Shown piece by piece: positions 55,773 through 63,769 of a stretch of 64,000 bases of DNA. The translations under genes were made by a program, and so were the position numbers. The stretch lies in the NCBI RefSeq assembly GCF_009617875.1, contig NZ_BLAV01000001.1, positions 2,604,001-2,668,000 of the forward strand. The letters are read 5' to 3'. How positions within the stretch are numbered: position 1 is the first letter of the stretch; each line of letters opens with the position of its first letter. This DNA is from Prolixibacter sp. NT017. Lineage in GTDB: Bacteria; Bacteroidota; Bacteroidia; Bacteroidales; Prolixibacteraceae. Below the pieces are notes generated by a model. The model was not told the origin of the DNA and did not search any database. It saw nothing but the letters and a program-made list of their open reading frames with translations.

Positions 55773-55780
55773 CAAAGATA
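55773..55780 (-). promoter_or_regulatory. -7 element of the bamD operon, very close to the start codon
   Basis: TATCTTTG on the minus strand matches TAnnTTTG. The ATG follows after 4 bp, so the transcript would be leaderless or nearly so. No TTTG at exactly 19 bp is seen (nearest at 16 bp), so this is a weaker call. Confidence 0.4.
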
Positions 55781-56008
55781 ATTTTTTTCAACAAATCAAA
55801 ACATCAAATTCTCAGAATTAAAAGGTGGTAGCTACCATCTTTCCCCCTAAAACTTTCACCTGCTTTACAACCTAATTTTAAATAGATTAAAAACGGGGAA
55901 CAAAGGTTGCAAAAAGTCCTGAAAAGTTGATGCTTGCAGCCGGAAATTCAAACATGAAAAATGTCGCTCTAACGCTCTTTTTACTTCATGTTCAGCAGGT
56001 AGGGGGTG

Positions 56009-56039
56009 TTTGGTATAAAATCAAAAAAGTTTACTTTTG
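56009..56039 (+). promoter_or_regulatory. Consensus Bacteroidota promoter of the alpha-oxoamine synthase gene
   Basis: TTTG (56009-56012), 19-bp spacer, TACTTTTG (56032-56039). Both boxes and spacing fit the Bacteroidota pattern. The ATG at 56068 is 28 bp downstream. Confidence 0.75.
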
Positions 56040-56067
56040 CATTGTTTTAATCAAAACCGCATGAATC

Positions 56068-57312
56068 GTGGATATTTTTGAGAAAATAAAGACAAACAAA
56101 GGAAATATTGGCCAGTACAAGAAAGAAGCTCATGGCTATTTTTCTTTTCCGAAACTCGAAGGAGAGATAAGTCCGAGAATGAAATTTCGCGGAAAAGAGG
56201 TACTTACTTGGAGCCTTAACAACTACATTGGCTTGGCTAACCATCCGGAAGTACGTAAAGCTGATGCCGAAGCAGCAGCTCAGTATGGTATGGCGTACCC
56301 AATGGGTGCCCGTATGATGTCCGGACAAACCAGTAAGCACGAAGAGCTCGAGAAAGAGCTGGCAGATTTCGTTGGTAAACCCGATGCGTTTCTTTTGAAC
56401 TATGGTTACCAGGGAATGGTTTCCATTATCGATGCCATTGTCGGAAGAAATGACGTTGTTGTTTACGATGCCGAGTCGCATGCCTGTATTCTTGACGGAG
56501 TTCGTCTCCACATGGGTAAACGCTTCGTTTACCTGCACAACGATATGGACAGTCTGCGTAAGCAGCTCGAACACGCTACCAGCTTAGCTCAGAAAACCGG
56601 AGGAGGTATTCTGGTTATCACCGAAGGTGTTTTCGGAATGTCGGGTGACATGGGCCGTATCGACGATATCGTTGCGCTGAAGAAAGAATTCAACTTCCGT
56701 CTGCTGGTTGACGATGCTCACGGTTTTGGAACCATGGGTAAAACCGGTGCCGGAACAGGTGAAGAACTGGGAGTTCAGGATGATATCGACTTGTATTTCG
56801 GAACTTTTGCCAAATCGATGGCCGGAATTGGTGCATTTGTTGCTTGCCCGGAAGAGGTTTGTGATTACCTGCGCTACAATATGCGGTCGCAGACTTTTGC
56901 CAAGTCGCTACCGATGCCCATGGTGATTGGTGCACTGAAGCGTCTCGAACTACTGCGCACACAGCCGGAGCTTCGCGAAAAGTTGTGGACCATTGTTAAC
57001 GCACTGCAGAATGGATTGAAGGCTGAAAATTTCGATCTAGGCGTGACCAACTCACCGGTGACCCCGGTTTACCTGTCGGGAAGTGTTGCCGAAGGTACCA
57101 ACGTGGTAATGGACCTGCGTGAGAATTACAACATTTTCTGCTCCATCGTTGTGTATCCGGTTATCCCGAAAGGTCAACTGCTGTTGCGTTTGATTCCGAC
57201 CGCCAGCCATACACTCGAAGATGTTGAGTACACCATTAAAGCATTTTCGGAAGTACGGAAAAAACTGGAAGCCGGAAAATACTCAACCACAAAAATGGCT
57301 CAGATATCGTAA
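56068..57312 (+). CDS. PLP-dependent alpha-oxoamine synthase (KBL/BioF/SPT-like)
   Basis: A 414-residue enzyme of the 2-amino-3-ketobutyrate ligase / 8-amino-7-oxononanoate synthase / serine palmitoyltransferase family, which joins an amino acid to an acyl-CoA. PLP-contacting residues lie in LLVDDAHGFGTMG (His218 near Asp215 and Asp216), and the Schiff-base Lys249 is in GTFAKSM. A lone gene with a strong promoter and terminator. Because Bacteroidota commonly make sphingolipids, serine palmitoyltransferase is one possibility, but the sequence alone does not separate it from the others; no bio genes are nearby. Confidence 0.88.
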   Translation: MDIFEKIKTNKGNIGQYKKEAHGYFSFPKLEGEISPRMKFRGKEVLTWSLNNYIGLANHPEVRKADAEAAAQYGMAYPMGARMMSGQTSKHEELEKELADFVGKPDAFLLNYGYQGMVSIIDAIVGRNDVVVYDAESHACILDGVRLHMGKRFVYLHNDMDSLRKQLEHATSLAQKTGGGILVITEGVFGMSGDMGRIDDIVALKKEFNFRLLVDDAHGFGTMGKTGAGTGEELGVQDDIDLYFGTFAKSMAGIGAFVACPEEVCDYLRYNMRSQTFAKSLPMPMVIGALKRLELLRTQPELREKLWTIVNALQNGLKAENFDLGVTNSPVTPVYLSGSVAEGTNVVMDLRENYNIFCSIVVYPVIPKGQLLLRLIPTASHTLEDVEYTIKAFSEVRKKLEAGKYSTTKMAQIS

Positions 57313-57335
57313 CGATATAAAAAGCATTCAAAAAG

Positions 57336-57366
57336 AAAAGCCTTCCGTTTTGGAAGGCTTTTTTAT
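57336..57366 (+). terminator. Terminator of the alpha-oxoamine synthase gene
   Basis: AAAAGCCTTCC pairs with GGAAGGCTTTT around GTTTT, followed by TTATTTG. Confidence 0.92.
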
Positions 57367-57391
57367 TTGTCAAAATCAGTGGTCAGTAAAA

Positions 57392-58390
57392 TCAGCTATT
57401 CTTTTCCGAGAGGTAGCGCTCAGCATCGATTGCGGCTTTACATCCCGAACCAGCAGCGGTAACTGCCTGCCGATAGGTACTGTCCATTACGTCGCCACAG
57501 GCAAATACACCTTCAGCATCAGTTCTGGAACTGTTGCCAATGGTATGAATGTATCCGACATCGTCGGTTTTCAAGTAATCTTTGAAAATATCGGAGTTCG
57601 GTTTATGACCAATTGCCAGGAAGAATCCATCGATTTTAATCTTGACCTCTTCTTCATGGGCTTCGTCCTTATTTTTCCATAACGTAGCTCCTTCAACGAC
57701 CCCATCGCCGAACAGAGCCTTGGTCTGATGTTTCCATAGAACCACTATATTCTTAGTATTGAATACTCGCTCCTGCATTACTTTGGAAGCACGCAACTCG
57801 TCTCGGCGAACAATCATATAAACCGTCTTACACAGTCCGGCCAGGTACAATGCTTCCTCGGCAGCAGTATCACCACCACCAACAACAGCCACGTCTTTAC
57901 CACGATAGAAGAATCCGTCACAGGTGGCACAGGCTGAAACGCCCGAACCAGCGTATTTCTTCTCGTCCTCCAAACCAAGATACTTGGCTTCTGCACCTGT
58001 GGCAATAATTACCGTATCGGCTTCGATTACCTTCTTGTTATCGATGGTAATGCGGTGAGGAGGACCATCTAATTCAGCTTTTGTTGCCAGTCCCCAGCGA
58101 ACATCCGTTCCAAAACGCTTGGCTTGTGCTTTCAGGTCTTCCATCATTACCGGGCCGGTGATACCTTCCGGGTAACCGGGAAAGTTCTCCACTTCGGTTG
58201 TTGTCGTCAGCTGTCCGCCTGGCTGCAATCCTTCGTACATTACCGGACTCAGATTGGCACGTGCTGCATATATCGCTGCCGTGTATCCTGCGGGTCCTGA
58301 TCCAATGATCAGACATTTTACTTTTTCAACTTCTCCTGCAGGTTCAGTCTTTTGCGACTGGTTGTCCCCCAGATTCATGGATTTAAACAT
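57392..58390 (-). CDS. trxB: Thioredoxin reductase TrxB
   Basis: A 332-residue NADPH flavoenzyme keeping thioredoxin reduced. FAD motif GSGPAGYTAA (30-39), redox pair Cys154 and Cys157 (CATC), NADPH motif VGGGDTAAEEALYL, and C-terminal GVFACGDVMD. The first about 20 residues are extra compared with E. coli TrxB; Met5 is a possible alternative start. A TAACTTTG -7 box lies at 58433-58440 on the minus strand. It is the likely partner for thioredoxins such as the lipoprotein at 36253 only if those face the cytosol, which that one does not. Confidence 0.95.
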   Translation of the reverse strand: MFKSMNLGDNQSQKTEPAGEVEKVKCLIIGSGPAGYTAAIYAARANLSPVMYEGLQPGGQLTTTTEVENFPGYPEGITGPVMMEDLKAQAKRFGTDVRWGLATKAELDGPPHRITIDNKKVIEADTVIIATGAEAKYLGLEDEKKYAGSGVSACATCDGFFYRGKDVAVVGGGDTAAEEALYLAGLCKTVYMIVRRDELRASKVMQERVFNTKNIVVLWKHQTKALFGDGVVEGATLWKNKDEAHEEEVKIKIDGFFLAIGHKPNSDIFKDYLKTDDVGYIHTIGNSSRTDAEGVFACGDVMDSTYRQAVTAAGSGCKAAIDAERYLSEKNS

Positions 58391-58608
58391 CTCTATAATT
58401 TTTTCGTTTTTAATTCTTTTCTTATTTGGTCACAAAGTTACGCATCAAAGCGTTTTCTTCCGAAAAATATCAATTGATTCTTGTTATCTGAACATAAACA
58501 AAACCTATGAGGGCATTACCCTCTCTCCACCCATCAAATTCCGTAAGGGTGAGAACCAGTACTATAGGCATAAACACTACAATAGACAGGATTTTTTGAG
58601 TTGAAAAT

Positions 58609-58639
58609 TTTGTATAATTGAAAAAGGGACCTACATTTG
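58609..58639 (+). promoter_or_regulatory. Consensus promoter of tRNA-Pro
   Basis: TTTG (58609-58612), 19-bp spacer, TACATTTG (58632-58639). Start of transcription would be about 58646, just ahead of the tRNA at 58657. Confidence 0.8.
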
Positions 58640-58656
58640 CATCCGCATAAACAAAT

Positions 58657-58731
58657 CGGGGTGTAGCTCAGCTTGGTTAGAGTACTCGTCTGGGGGGCGA
58701 GGGGTCGCAAGTTCAAATCTTGTCACCCCGA
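58657..58731 (+). tRNA. tRNA-Pro (anticodon GGG)
   Basis: A 75-nt cloverleaf: acceptor CGGGGTG/CACCCCG, D-stem GCTC/GAGT, anticodon stem CTCGT/GCGAG with loop CTGGGGG (anticodon GGG), T-stem GCAAG/CTTGT with loop TTCAAAT. CCA is not encoded. All stems pair, with only G-U wobbles. Confidence 0.95.
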
Positions 58732-58744
58732 CAGATTGAAAATC

Positions 58745-58778
58745 AAAGAGTTATGAATTTAGTTCATAACTCTTTTTT
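58745..58778 (+). terminator. Terminator of tRNA-Pro
   Basis: AAAGAGTTATGAA pairs with TTCATAACTCTTT around TTTAG, followed by a T-run. It starts 14 bp after the tRNA. Confidence 0.9.
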
Positions 58779-59011
58779 TATGCTTCCTGCCGTTTCCCTG
58801 CCGCTTTCGTCAAAAATACCTGCAAAAAAATTGCATATGGCCTACTACAATTTCCTACCATCACCACCCCAACCAAGGTGGTGGTATCAATCTCGATTGT
58901 TACAAAAACAACCGCGAGGTCAAACCTGAAACCTGAAACCCTTATTACAACAAAAAAGGCTGCCCTTCTTTATCAAAGGACAGCCCCGGTGCGTCGGTTG
59001 ACGTTGTAATC

Positions 59012-59758
59012 TTATTCTTGCAACGGAACCAGACTTAACTTCTTAAGCAGCACAGTTCCTTTACCTTGCAACATGATACCGAATTGACCAACCGGACGCA
59101 CTTCAGCGTGGCCATGGTCGTACTGCTTGCCATTCAGGTAACACTTCAGGTGTTCTCCGGCAGCCGAAATTTTCAAGGTCGACCATCCCTTGGCAAATTG
59201 CGCATCATGACTGTCCAGCATTTTTATCTGGCCGTCATTCATACGCTCCAGTTTCATGGTTTTATTGTCGAACACCATCGCATCATAGTTCGACTCGTCC
59301 TGATAATGAAAAAGCAGGGCTATTTGACCAGTATAATCGATTAACTGGTATTGGAATTCAGCTCCAAAATTGCCAAACACATCATTAAGCATGAGAACCA
59401 CTTCCTGACCGTCTGGCTCGATACTCAGGACATTGGAACCATCCATTTTAACCACTTTGGCATTGAGTTTTGCTTCGTCGCCCTTAACTAACTTTAGCTG
59501 CCCCTCAAATGGCTGTTGAGCCGGTTGCCAGCTCATTTGTCCTGTGGCTGCTTCATGCATTTCTTCATCATGGTGTTCATCTTCGTCCATCATTCCGTTG
59601 TGTGAATGCCCTTCCACCATTTCCTGATGTCCGGATTTTTCCTGTGTATTGTTCTTGTTCTTCTTTGAATTGCATGAGTAAAGACTCCCCGCTAAAAAGA
59701 GTGCGCTTACAAGAATTATCGTTTTTGTATGCTGTACTTTAATCTTCATTGGATTCAT
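59012..59758 (-). CDS. His-rich exported lipoprotein, probably metal-related
   Basis: A 248-residue lipoprotein with lipobox Cys near residue 29 (LAGSLYSC). Residues 40-75 are rich in His, Asp, Glu and Met (GHQEMVEGHSHNGMMDEDEH), a likely metal-binding linker. The C-terminal 150 residues form a beta-sandwich resembling DUF1080 or laminin-G-like domains (WSTLKISAAGEHLKCYLNGK). Met4 is an alternative start. It is the downstream partner of the DUF2231 gene, 17 bp away, and part of the minus-strand metal-handling cluster. Confidence 0.7.
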   Translation of the reverse strand: MNPMKIKVQHTKTIILVSALFLAGSLYSCNSKKNKNNTQEKSGHQEMVEGHSHNGMMDEDEHHDEEMHEAATGQMSWQPAQQPFEGQLKLVKGDEAKLNAKVVKMDGSNVLSIEPDGQEVVLMLNDVFGNFGAEFQYQLIDYTGQIALLFHYQDESNYDAMVFDNKTMKLERMNDGQIKMLDSHDAQFAKGWSTLKISAAGEHLKCYLNGKQYDHGHAEVRPVGQFGIMLQGKGTVLLKKLSLVPLQE

Positions 59759-59775
59759 TTTTTAAAGTTGTGTAA

Positions 59776-60243
59776 TTATTTCTCCTGCTTTTGCTGTGTA
59801 CCAACCTGGTATTTATACACTAATTTTCCGCCATAGTCGGCAGTCTTGGCTATCGAACCGATACCAAGCAACCCACCAATCAGCAACACCACAGCAATCC
59901 ACTTTTTGTTTCGCAGACGGGTGAAAAAAACAATCAACCTAACAACCAGGTAACCGCTGTAAAACAACAGGGTCCGCAAGGCCCAGTCTGCATGGTGTGA
60001 TGCCGTTAATTCCGCCTTCAATGGCACATCGACGATATCAATAGCTTGCCTTCCGCTCAGGTAAGTGATCAACAACATGACCACCCCGAAACCGAAAAGA
60101 GCAAGGACCGTATTTTCAAGCCACGCTTTTCTCCATATCAGGCTGGCTGCGTCTGCAAGTGTGGCAGTAATTAATATCGCGATCGGAAAATGAATCAGTA
60201 GTGGATGTATGTTCGGTGCCCAGGTAGGGAGTAAACTTTCCAT
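59776..60243 (-). CDS. DUF2231 membrane protein
   Basis: A 155-residue inner-membrane protein with four membrane helices. The N-terminal PNIHPLLIHFPIAILI is the typical DUF2231 signature, and two further histidines (ASHHADW) lie in the loop after helix two, a pattern sometimes linked to haem or metal binding. Function unknown. It is in operon with the His-rich lipoprotein. Confidence 0.82.
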   Translation of the reverse strand: MESLLPTWAPNIHPLLIHFPIAILITATLADAASLIWRKAWLENTVLALFGFGVVMLLITYLSGRQAIDIVDVPLKAELTASHHADWALRTLLFYSGYLVVRLIVFFTRLRNKKWIAVVLLIGGLLGIGSIAKTADYGGKLVYKYQVGTQQKQEK

Positions 60244-60429
60244 ATCATTTCATTTAACTGGTTAACAAATAGATGACTGGTCGACATTCACAAAGGCAAA
60301 TATCGACTATCGAAATTGAAGGATAGCCGCGATTTTCTTCCTGACTCCGGTAGTAGCAAATCGATGGTAATATGGCTTTTCAACCCTTCCGGTGATACGG
60401 AGAGAAAGTACGACCAGACGACCGGTGCG

Positions 60430-60864
60430 TTAATGCAGAAAAGATTGTATCATAATCCTGATACCCGCTCCTGTAGTAAAAGGCAGAGGAGGCCCCTCCC
60501 GGATATCCGCAGTAGAGCGGTATAAGTGATTATCGCGAAGTTGAAAAAATGTTTGCTCAGTAACGTAAGCAGTAAATGAAGGAATCAACACCGGTGCAGT
60601 GATGTAGGGAAGCGTAGACTGGAACGACGCAAAGTATTTGGCCGTAACATCCGTACAACAATCATCCTCATCACCCGGCGAATGATGTTGATGCTGGTGC
60701 AGGTCCTCCTGGCCACTCGTGGTACGTCCACTGTTCAAAACGGAATGAGAATCAGATGGAATCAGGTCTTCTGCGATGCAGACAGTCCGTACCATGTAAA
60801 CTCCCAGGAAAGAAATCATACATGCCACAGCAACAAAAGTCCTTATGTTCCGCAATCTTATCAT
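60430..60864 (-). CDS. Small membrane-anchored His/Cys-containing protein
   Basis: A 144-residue protein. One N-terminal hydrophobic helix (FVAVACMISFLGVYMVRTVC) precedes a periplasmic part with QEDLHQHQHHSPGDEDDCCTD, a plausible metal-binding segment. The tail is hydrophobic/aromatic. No family recognised. It belongs to the same direction and neighbourhood as the other metal-type genes and is similar in layout to the small gene at 14748. Confidence 0.55.
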   Translation of the reverse strand: MIRLRNIRTFVAVACMISFLGVYMVRTVCIAEDLIPSDSHSVLNSGRTTSGQEDLHQHQHHSPGDEDDCCTDVTAKYFASFQSTLPYITAPVLIPSFTAYVTEQTFFQLRDNHLYRSTADIREGPPLPFTTGAGIRIMIQSFLH

Positions 60865-60934
60865 TCTCTATTTACAACAACAATACATCGGTTTTTGATG
60901 AAACAAATAAAGTAACACGTCTGCGTTACCAGTA

Positions 60935-61660
60935 CTAAAAGGCCATCCCCAGCGTTAGCAAAGCTTGCGTATCATATTCACGCTCATTACTCAAGGGGGT
61001 CTGAATGCCTACCCCAAACGCTGTTTCGTCAGCAATCCGGAATTTAAGTCCGAATAAGGAATACAGACTGGTGGCATCCTGTGTAATTTCGCCTCGCAGT
61101 TCCAACTCAGGATATAACAGTTTCGATACTCTGAAAACAAACGAGCTTTCGTATTCGGCCATTTTATCGGCCAGATTAATGTGCGTATTCGCATCAACCA
61201 CCATAAACTGAGGTACCGTAACTCTACCCGAAACACCAAAAAGATACTTTAAAGAATTGGATGCCACTGGACCGGTCGGGATACTTACCTGACCGAAAAC
61301 ACTGGCTCCGTTATGATACGAGTTGTCGTGCAGGAAACTATACATCAGCATCACTTCCGAGTACGGCGAGGTTTTGATACCGTCACTCCGGATATGTATG
61401 CCCAGATTAGGGGCTATGCCAGCCTCAATATGCAGGGCTAAATCCTGTTCTACATCAGCGCTGTTTCTCTGCTGGAATGGAGTTACTCTCAAACTGACTT
61501 CGCCAGGTTGATCAGGTAGGGCCATGTGTGCCATAAATGGATGGACAAACATATCTGCCATGCCCCCGTCGCCGTTTTCCTGCGCTCTGGCCGGAGAAGT
61601 AATTCCGGCAACGGGTAATACGAAAATTAGAAAATACCTAAACAATTTCATGATACCCAT
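60935..61660 (-). CDS. Outer-membrane beta-barrel protein, transporter-like
   Basis: A 241-residue exported protein. The signal peptide (YFLIFVLPVAGITSPARAQ) is followed by a Met/His-containing segment (GGMADMFVHPFMAHMALPDQ) and then alternating beta strands ending in Phe (LLTLGMAF), typical of a small outer-membrane barrel. It resembles the phenol-degradation-type transporter barrel family in layout. The ligand is unknown. Met4 (61651) is an alternative start. It lies 70 bp upstream of the small His-rich gene. Confidence 0.65.
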   Translation of the reverse strand: MGIMKLFRYFLIFVLPVAGITSPARAQENGDGGMADMFVHPFMAHMALPDQPGEVSLRVTPFQQRNSADVEQDLALHIEAGIAPNLGIHIRSDGIKTSPYSEVMLMYSFLHDNSYHNGASVFGQVSIPTGPVASNSLKYLFGVSGRVTVPQFMVVDANTHINLADKMAEYESSFVFRVSKLLYPELELRGEITQDATSLYSLFGLKFRIADETAFGVGIQTPLSNEREYDTQALLTLGMAF

Positions 61661-61726
61661 ATATTTAATTTAACAAAATCGAAAAAGACCTTCAGCACGG
61701 GCAATCCCGTTGCAAATGTTCTCTCT

Positions 61727-61810
61727 TTAGGGGGAGCCTGGGCCAACCAATAGAAGTATGATAAGAAAGGTTGACCAGTAGATAGGAAGAGCTCTGGTGG
61801 TCTTTTTCAT
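61727..61810 (-). CDS. Possible 27-residue hydrophobic peptide
   Basis: An ATG at 61810 opens a 27-residue frame with a Lys-rich start and one hydrophobic helix (STFLIILLLVG). It sits in the otherwise empty gap 61661-62016. There is no strong ribosome-binding site and no homology evidence. Could be a real micropeptide or chance. Confidence 0.2.
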   Translation of the reverse strand: MKKTTRALPIYWSTFLIILLLVGPGSP

Positions 61811-61957
61811 GATTCTTCTGCCTTAATAGACAACGTCAAAATATTGAACAACAAATAGTTGACAGCCTACTAATAGTCACCAACCATTCATAAGTATAAA
61901 AGTTCAGTTTTTAGCATTAATTAATATCTCCGGTACAGCGAACCTTCATATGAATTA

Positions 61958-61998
61958 AAAACAACCCTGCGATGTATAAATACACCGACAGGGTTACT
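61958..61998 (-). terminator. Terminator after the double heavy-metal-binding gene
   Basis: On the minus strand AACCCTG and CAGGGTT form the base of a hairpin with a GTGTATTTATACATC interior, followed by GTTTTTAATTC. The T-run is short but well placed, 20 bp after the stop at 62017. Confidence 0.65.
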
Positions 61999-62016
61999 AT
62001 GAAAAAAAACCAATCC

Positions 62017-62580
62017 TTAATTGTTCATCGTAGCTGATGATCCACTATTCATATGACAGTTCTTCATATCTCCCGTCGAATCCATCATCATTGGATGGTT
62101 CATTCGGGTACTATCTTTCATGTTGTGCATGTGCATCGCTTGTTGATGGCCATCCATCTTTTTCAACGTCATCCCGCACTTGGGGCATTTCCCCGGCTTG
62201 TCCGTTACAACATCATGATGCATCGGGCACCTGTAATGGGCGACAGACGATGAATCTTTCTGCATGGCGTGTTTCATCGGGCAGTTTTTCATGTCCATCG
62301 AATCTCCCATCATCATGCTATGCTGCATGTGTGTACTATCGGACATCGAATGCGTATTCATCTCCTGGTGGGCAGCACCCTTTTTCTTCAAGGTCATCCC
62401 GCACTTGGGACATTTTCCCGGGTGATCCATCACCACGTCAGGATGCATCGGACAGGTGTACTGAACAGCTGATTGTTTAGTGGCGGGCTGAGCCGGTGTG
62501 GCATCTTGTGCAGAAGCACTAAAAGCGATCAATAGCATTCCCGAAAGGAATACCAGGGAGTACAGAAAACTCTTTTTCAT
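62017..62580 (-). CDS. Exported protein with two heavy-metal-binding domains
   Basis: A 187-residue secreted protein, signal peptide to about residue 25 (LLIAFSASAQ). Two copies of the heavy-metal-binding (HMBD) motif lie at 41-64 and 116-139: YTCPMHPDVV then GKCPKCGMTLKK, and YRCPMHHDVV then GKCPKCGMTLKK. Each is followed by a His/Met-rich tail, so the whole block of about 75 residues is duplicated. Such domains occur in copper-resistance CusB and P-type ATPases, which suggests copper or silver binding. It is the largest His/Met concentration in the window. Confidence 0.85.
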   Translation of the reverse strand: MKKSFLYSLVFLSGMLLIAFSASAQDATPAQPATKQSAVQYTCPMHPDVVMDHPGKCPKCGMTLKKKGAAHQEMNTHSMSDSTHMQHSMMMGDSMDMKNCPMKHAMQKDSSSVAHYRCPMHHDVVTDKPGKCPKCGMTLKKMDGHQQAMHMHNMKDSTRMNHPMMMDSTGDMKNCHMNSGSSATMNN

Positions 62581-62649
62581 TCTTTTTTAATTTATTGAAA
62601 CATAGATAATGGCGTCAAGCCTTTTGCATTGATTGATATAATTGATGTG

Positions 62650-63105
62650 TTAGCGATGTACATACTGCTCATAAGTTGAATCCGACTGAAAGAACATGGC
62701 TCTCCTGGAATTGTGTGGATCGGGAAAAATCACGGCATCCGCCTTGTTAATCCTTTTACCGGTGACGGGGTCGGTCGTAAAACGAACCTGAGCCGTATTA
62801 TACCGCAACAAGCTAATGCAGTGCTGACAGCAGCCCCAGTAGGTTTTTCCGTTTACCGTTACTGAACGAACGGAATGGAGCTTAATATCTCCGTTGACCA
62901 TACAAACCCGGCTATGCTGTATTTCCTTCCCTTCCTGTGAATCAAAAGCCTTATTTACGCTGTTCTGCAGGTAAAAGAGGTAGCCAAAAAAGCCAATGAC
63001 GAAAGCGAAGATAAAACCCCCGATTCCCAGAAGCACATGCTTCTCTTTCCGGGTCCAATTCAAATTGGATTTGAATACCTCTTTGAGCATTTTTATCTTT
63101 TTCAT
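62650..63105 (-). CDS. TRASH-like membrane protein with CCxxC motif
   Basis: A 151-residue protein with one membrane helix (about 25-46) and a periplasmic domain. Cys68, Cys92, Cys93 and Cys96 (RVCMVN... YWGCCQHC) resemble the TRASH/YHS metal-chaperone pattern. The C-terminal part has VRFTTDPVTGKRINKADAVI, also seen in YHS-type domains. A role in metal binding or transfer is likely; which metal is unknown. Confidence 0.65.
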   Translation of the reverse strand: MKKIKMLKEVFKSNLNWTRKEKHVLLGIGGFIFAFVIGFFGYLFYLQNSVNKAFDSQEGKEIQHSRVCMVNGDIKLHSVRSVTVNGKTYWGCCQHCISLLRYNTAQVRFTTDPVTGKRINKADAVIFPDPHNSRRAMFFQSDSTYEQYVHR

Positions 63106-63147
63106 CTTTTCAAAATTTTATATAAGATCGCGCCACTGGTGATCTAA

Positions 63148-63711
63148 TCATATTGATTTCTTCATGCAGGTGTTGAAGTCGAACCCATGAAACAAATAGT
63201 GAATCGTATCCGAATTCTCCGGCCTTAAGGTCGCTTCAGGTGCCTTTGCCTGGTGTATAATGGAATTCATTTCAACGGCTTTCAAACTTCCTTGATGCAG
63301 GGAGTAGGTGGCCTCCCGGTAATGATCTGAATCGGCTTCTTTGATGGAACTTCCAATCATTATGCTATAGATTATCAACAGTATGACAAATAGGGCAAAC
63401 TCAAATCTCTTCATCACCGCTCCTCTCAGTTCCAGCCAAATCCAGGAAAATAAAAAAATGACCAGGAGAATGAGTCCCAACATCTCATCGGTTTGAACAT
63501 TGGGACGAACAGTTTCGAAATCAATTATCGGAGGGGCTTGAAAAAGCCCCACGATAATTGAAAGTACAGCTCCTAAAGCTCCCACCCCAAAGCTCCAGCT
63601 CATATACAACCTGAAAGTGTCCCGGTTTTCGGCTCTCAATAGCCCGAAAACACCGAGCAACGATGCCATTATCAAAAAGGTAACAGTCAGATATAGAGCA
63701 AAAGCCAACAT
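63148..63711 (-). CDS. Membrane protein of unknown function in the metal-related cluster
   Basis: A 187-residue protein with four membrane helices (about 3-25, 38-59, 80-98 and 103-120) and a soluble C-terminal segment with His residues. No family recognised. It lies 42 bp upstream of the TRASH-like gene, same strand, probably co-transcribed. Confidence 0.55.
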   Translation of the reverse strand: MLAFALYLTVTFLIMASLLGVFGLLRAENRDTFRLYMSWSFGVGALGAVLSIIVGLFQAPPIIDFETVRPNVQTDEMLGLILLVIFLFSWIWLELRGAVMKRFEFALFVILLIIYSIMIGSSIKEADSDHYREATYSLHQGSLKAVEMNSIIHQAKAPEATLRPENSDTIHYLFHGFDFNTCMKKSI

Positions 63712-63769
63712 AGGGTGTAAAGCATTAAAGCCATAATCAGTCAGTAGTAACGAAAATTCAATGGTATCT

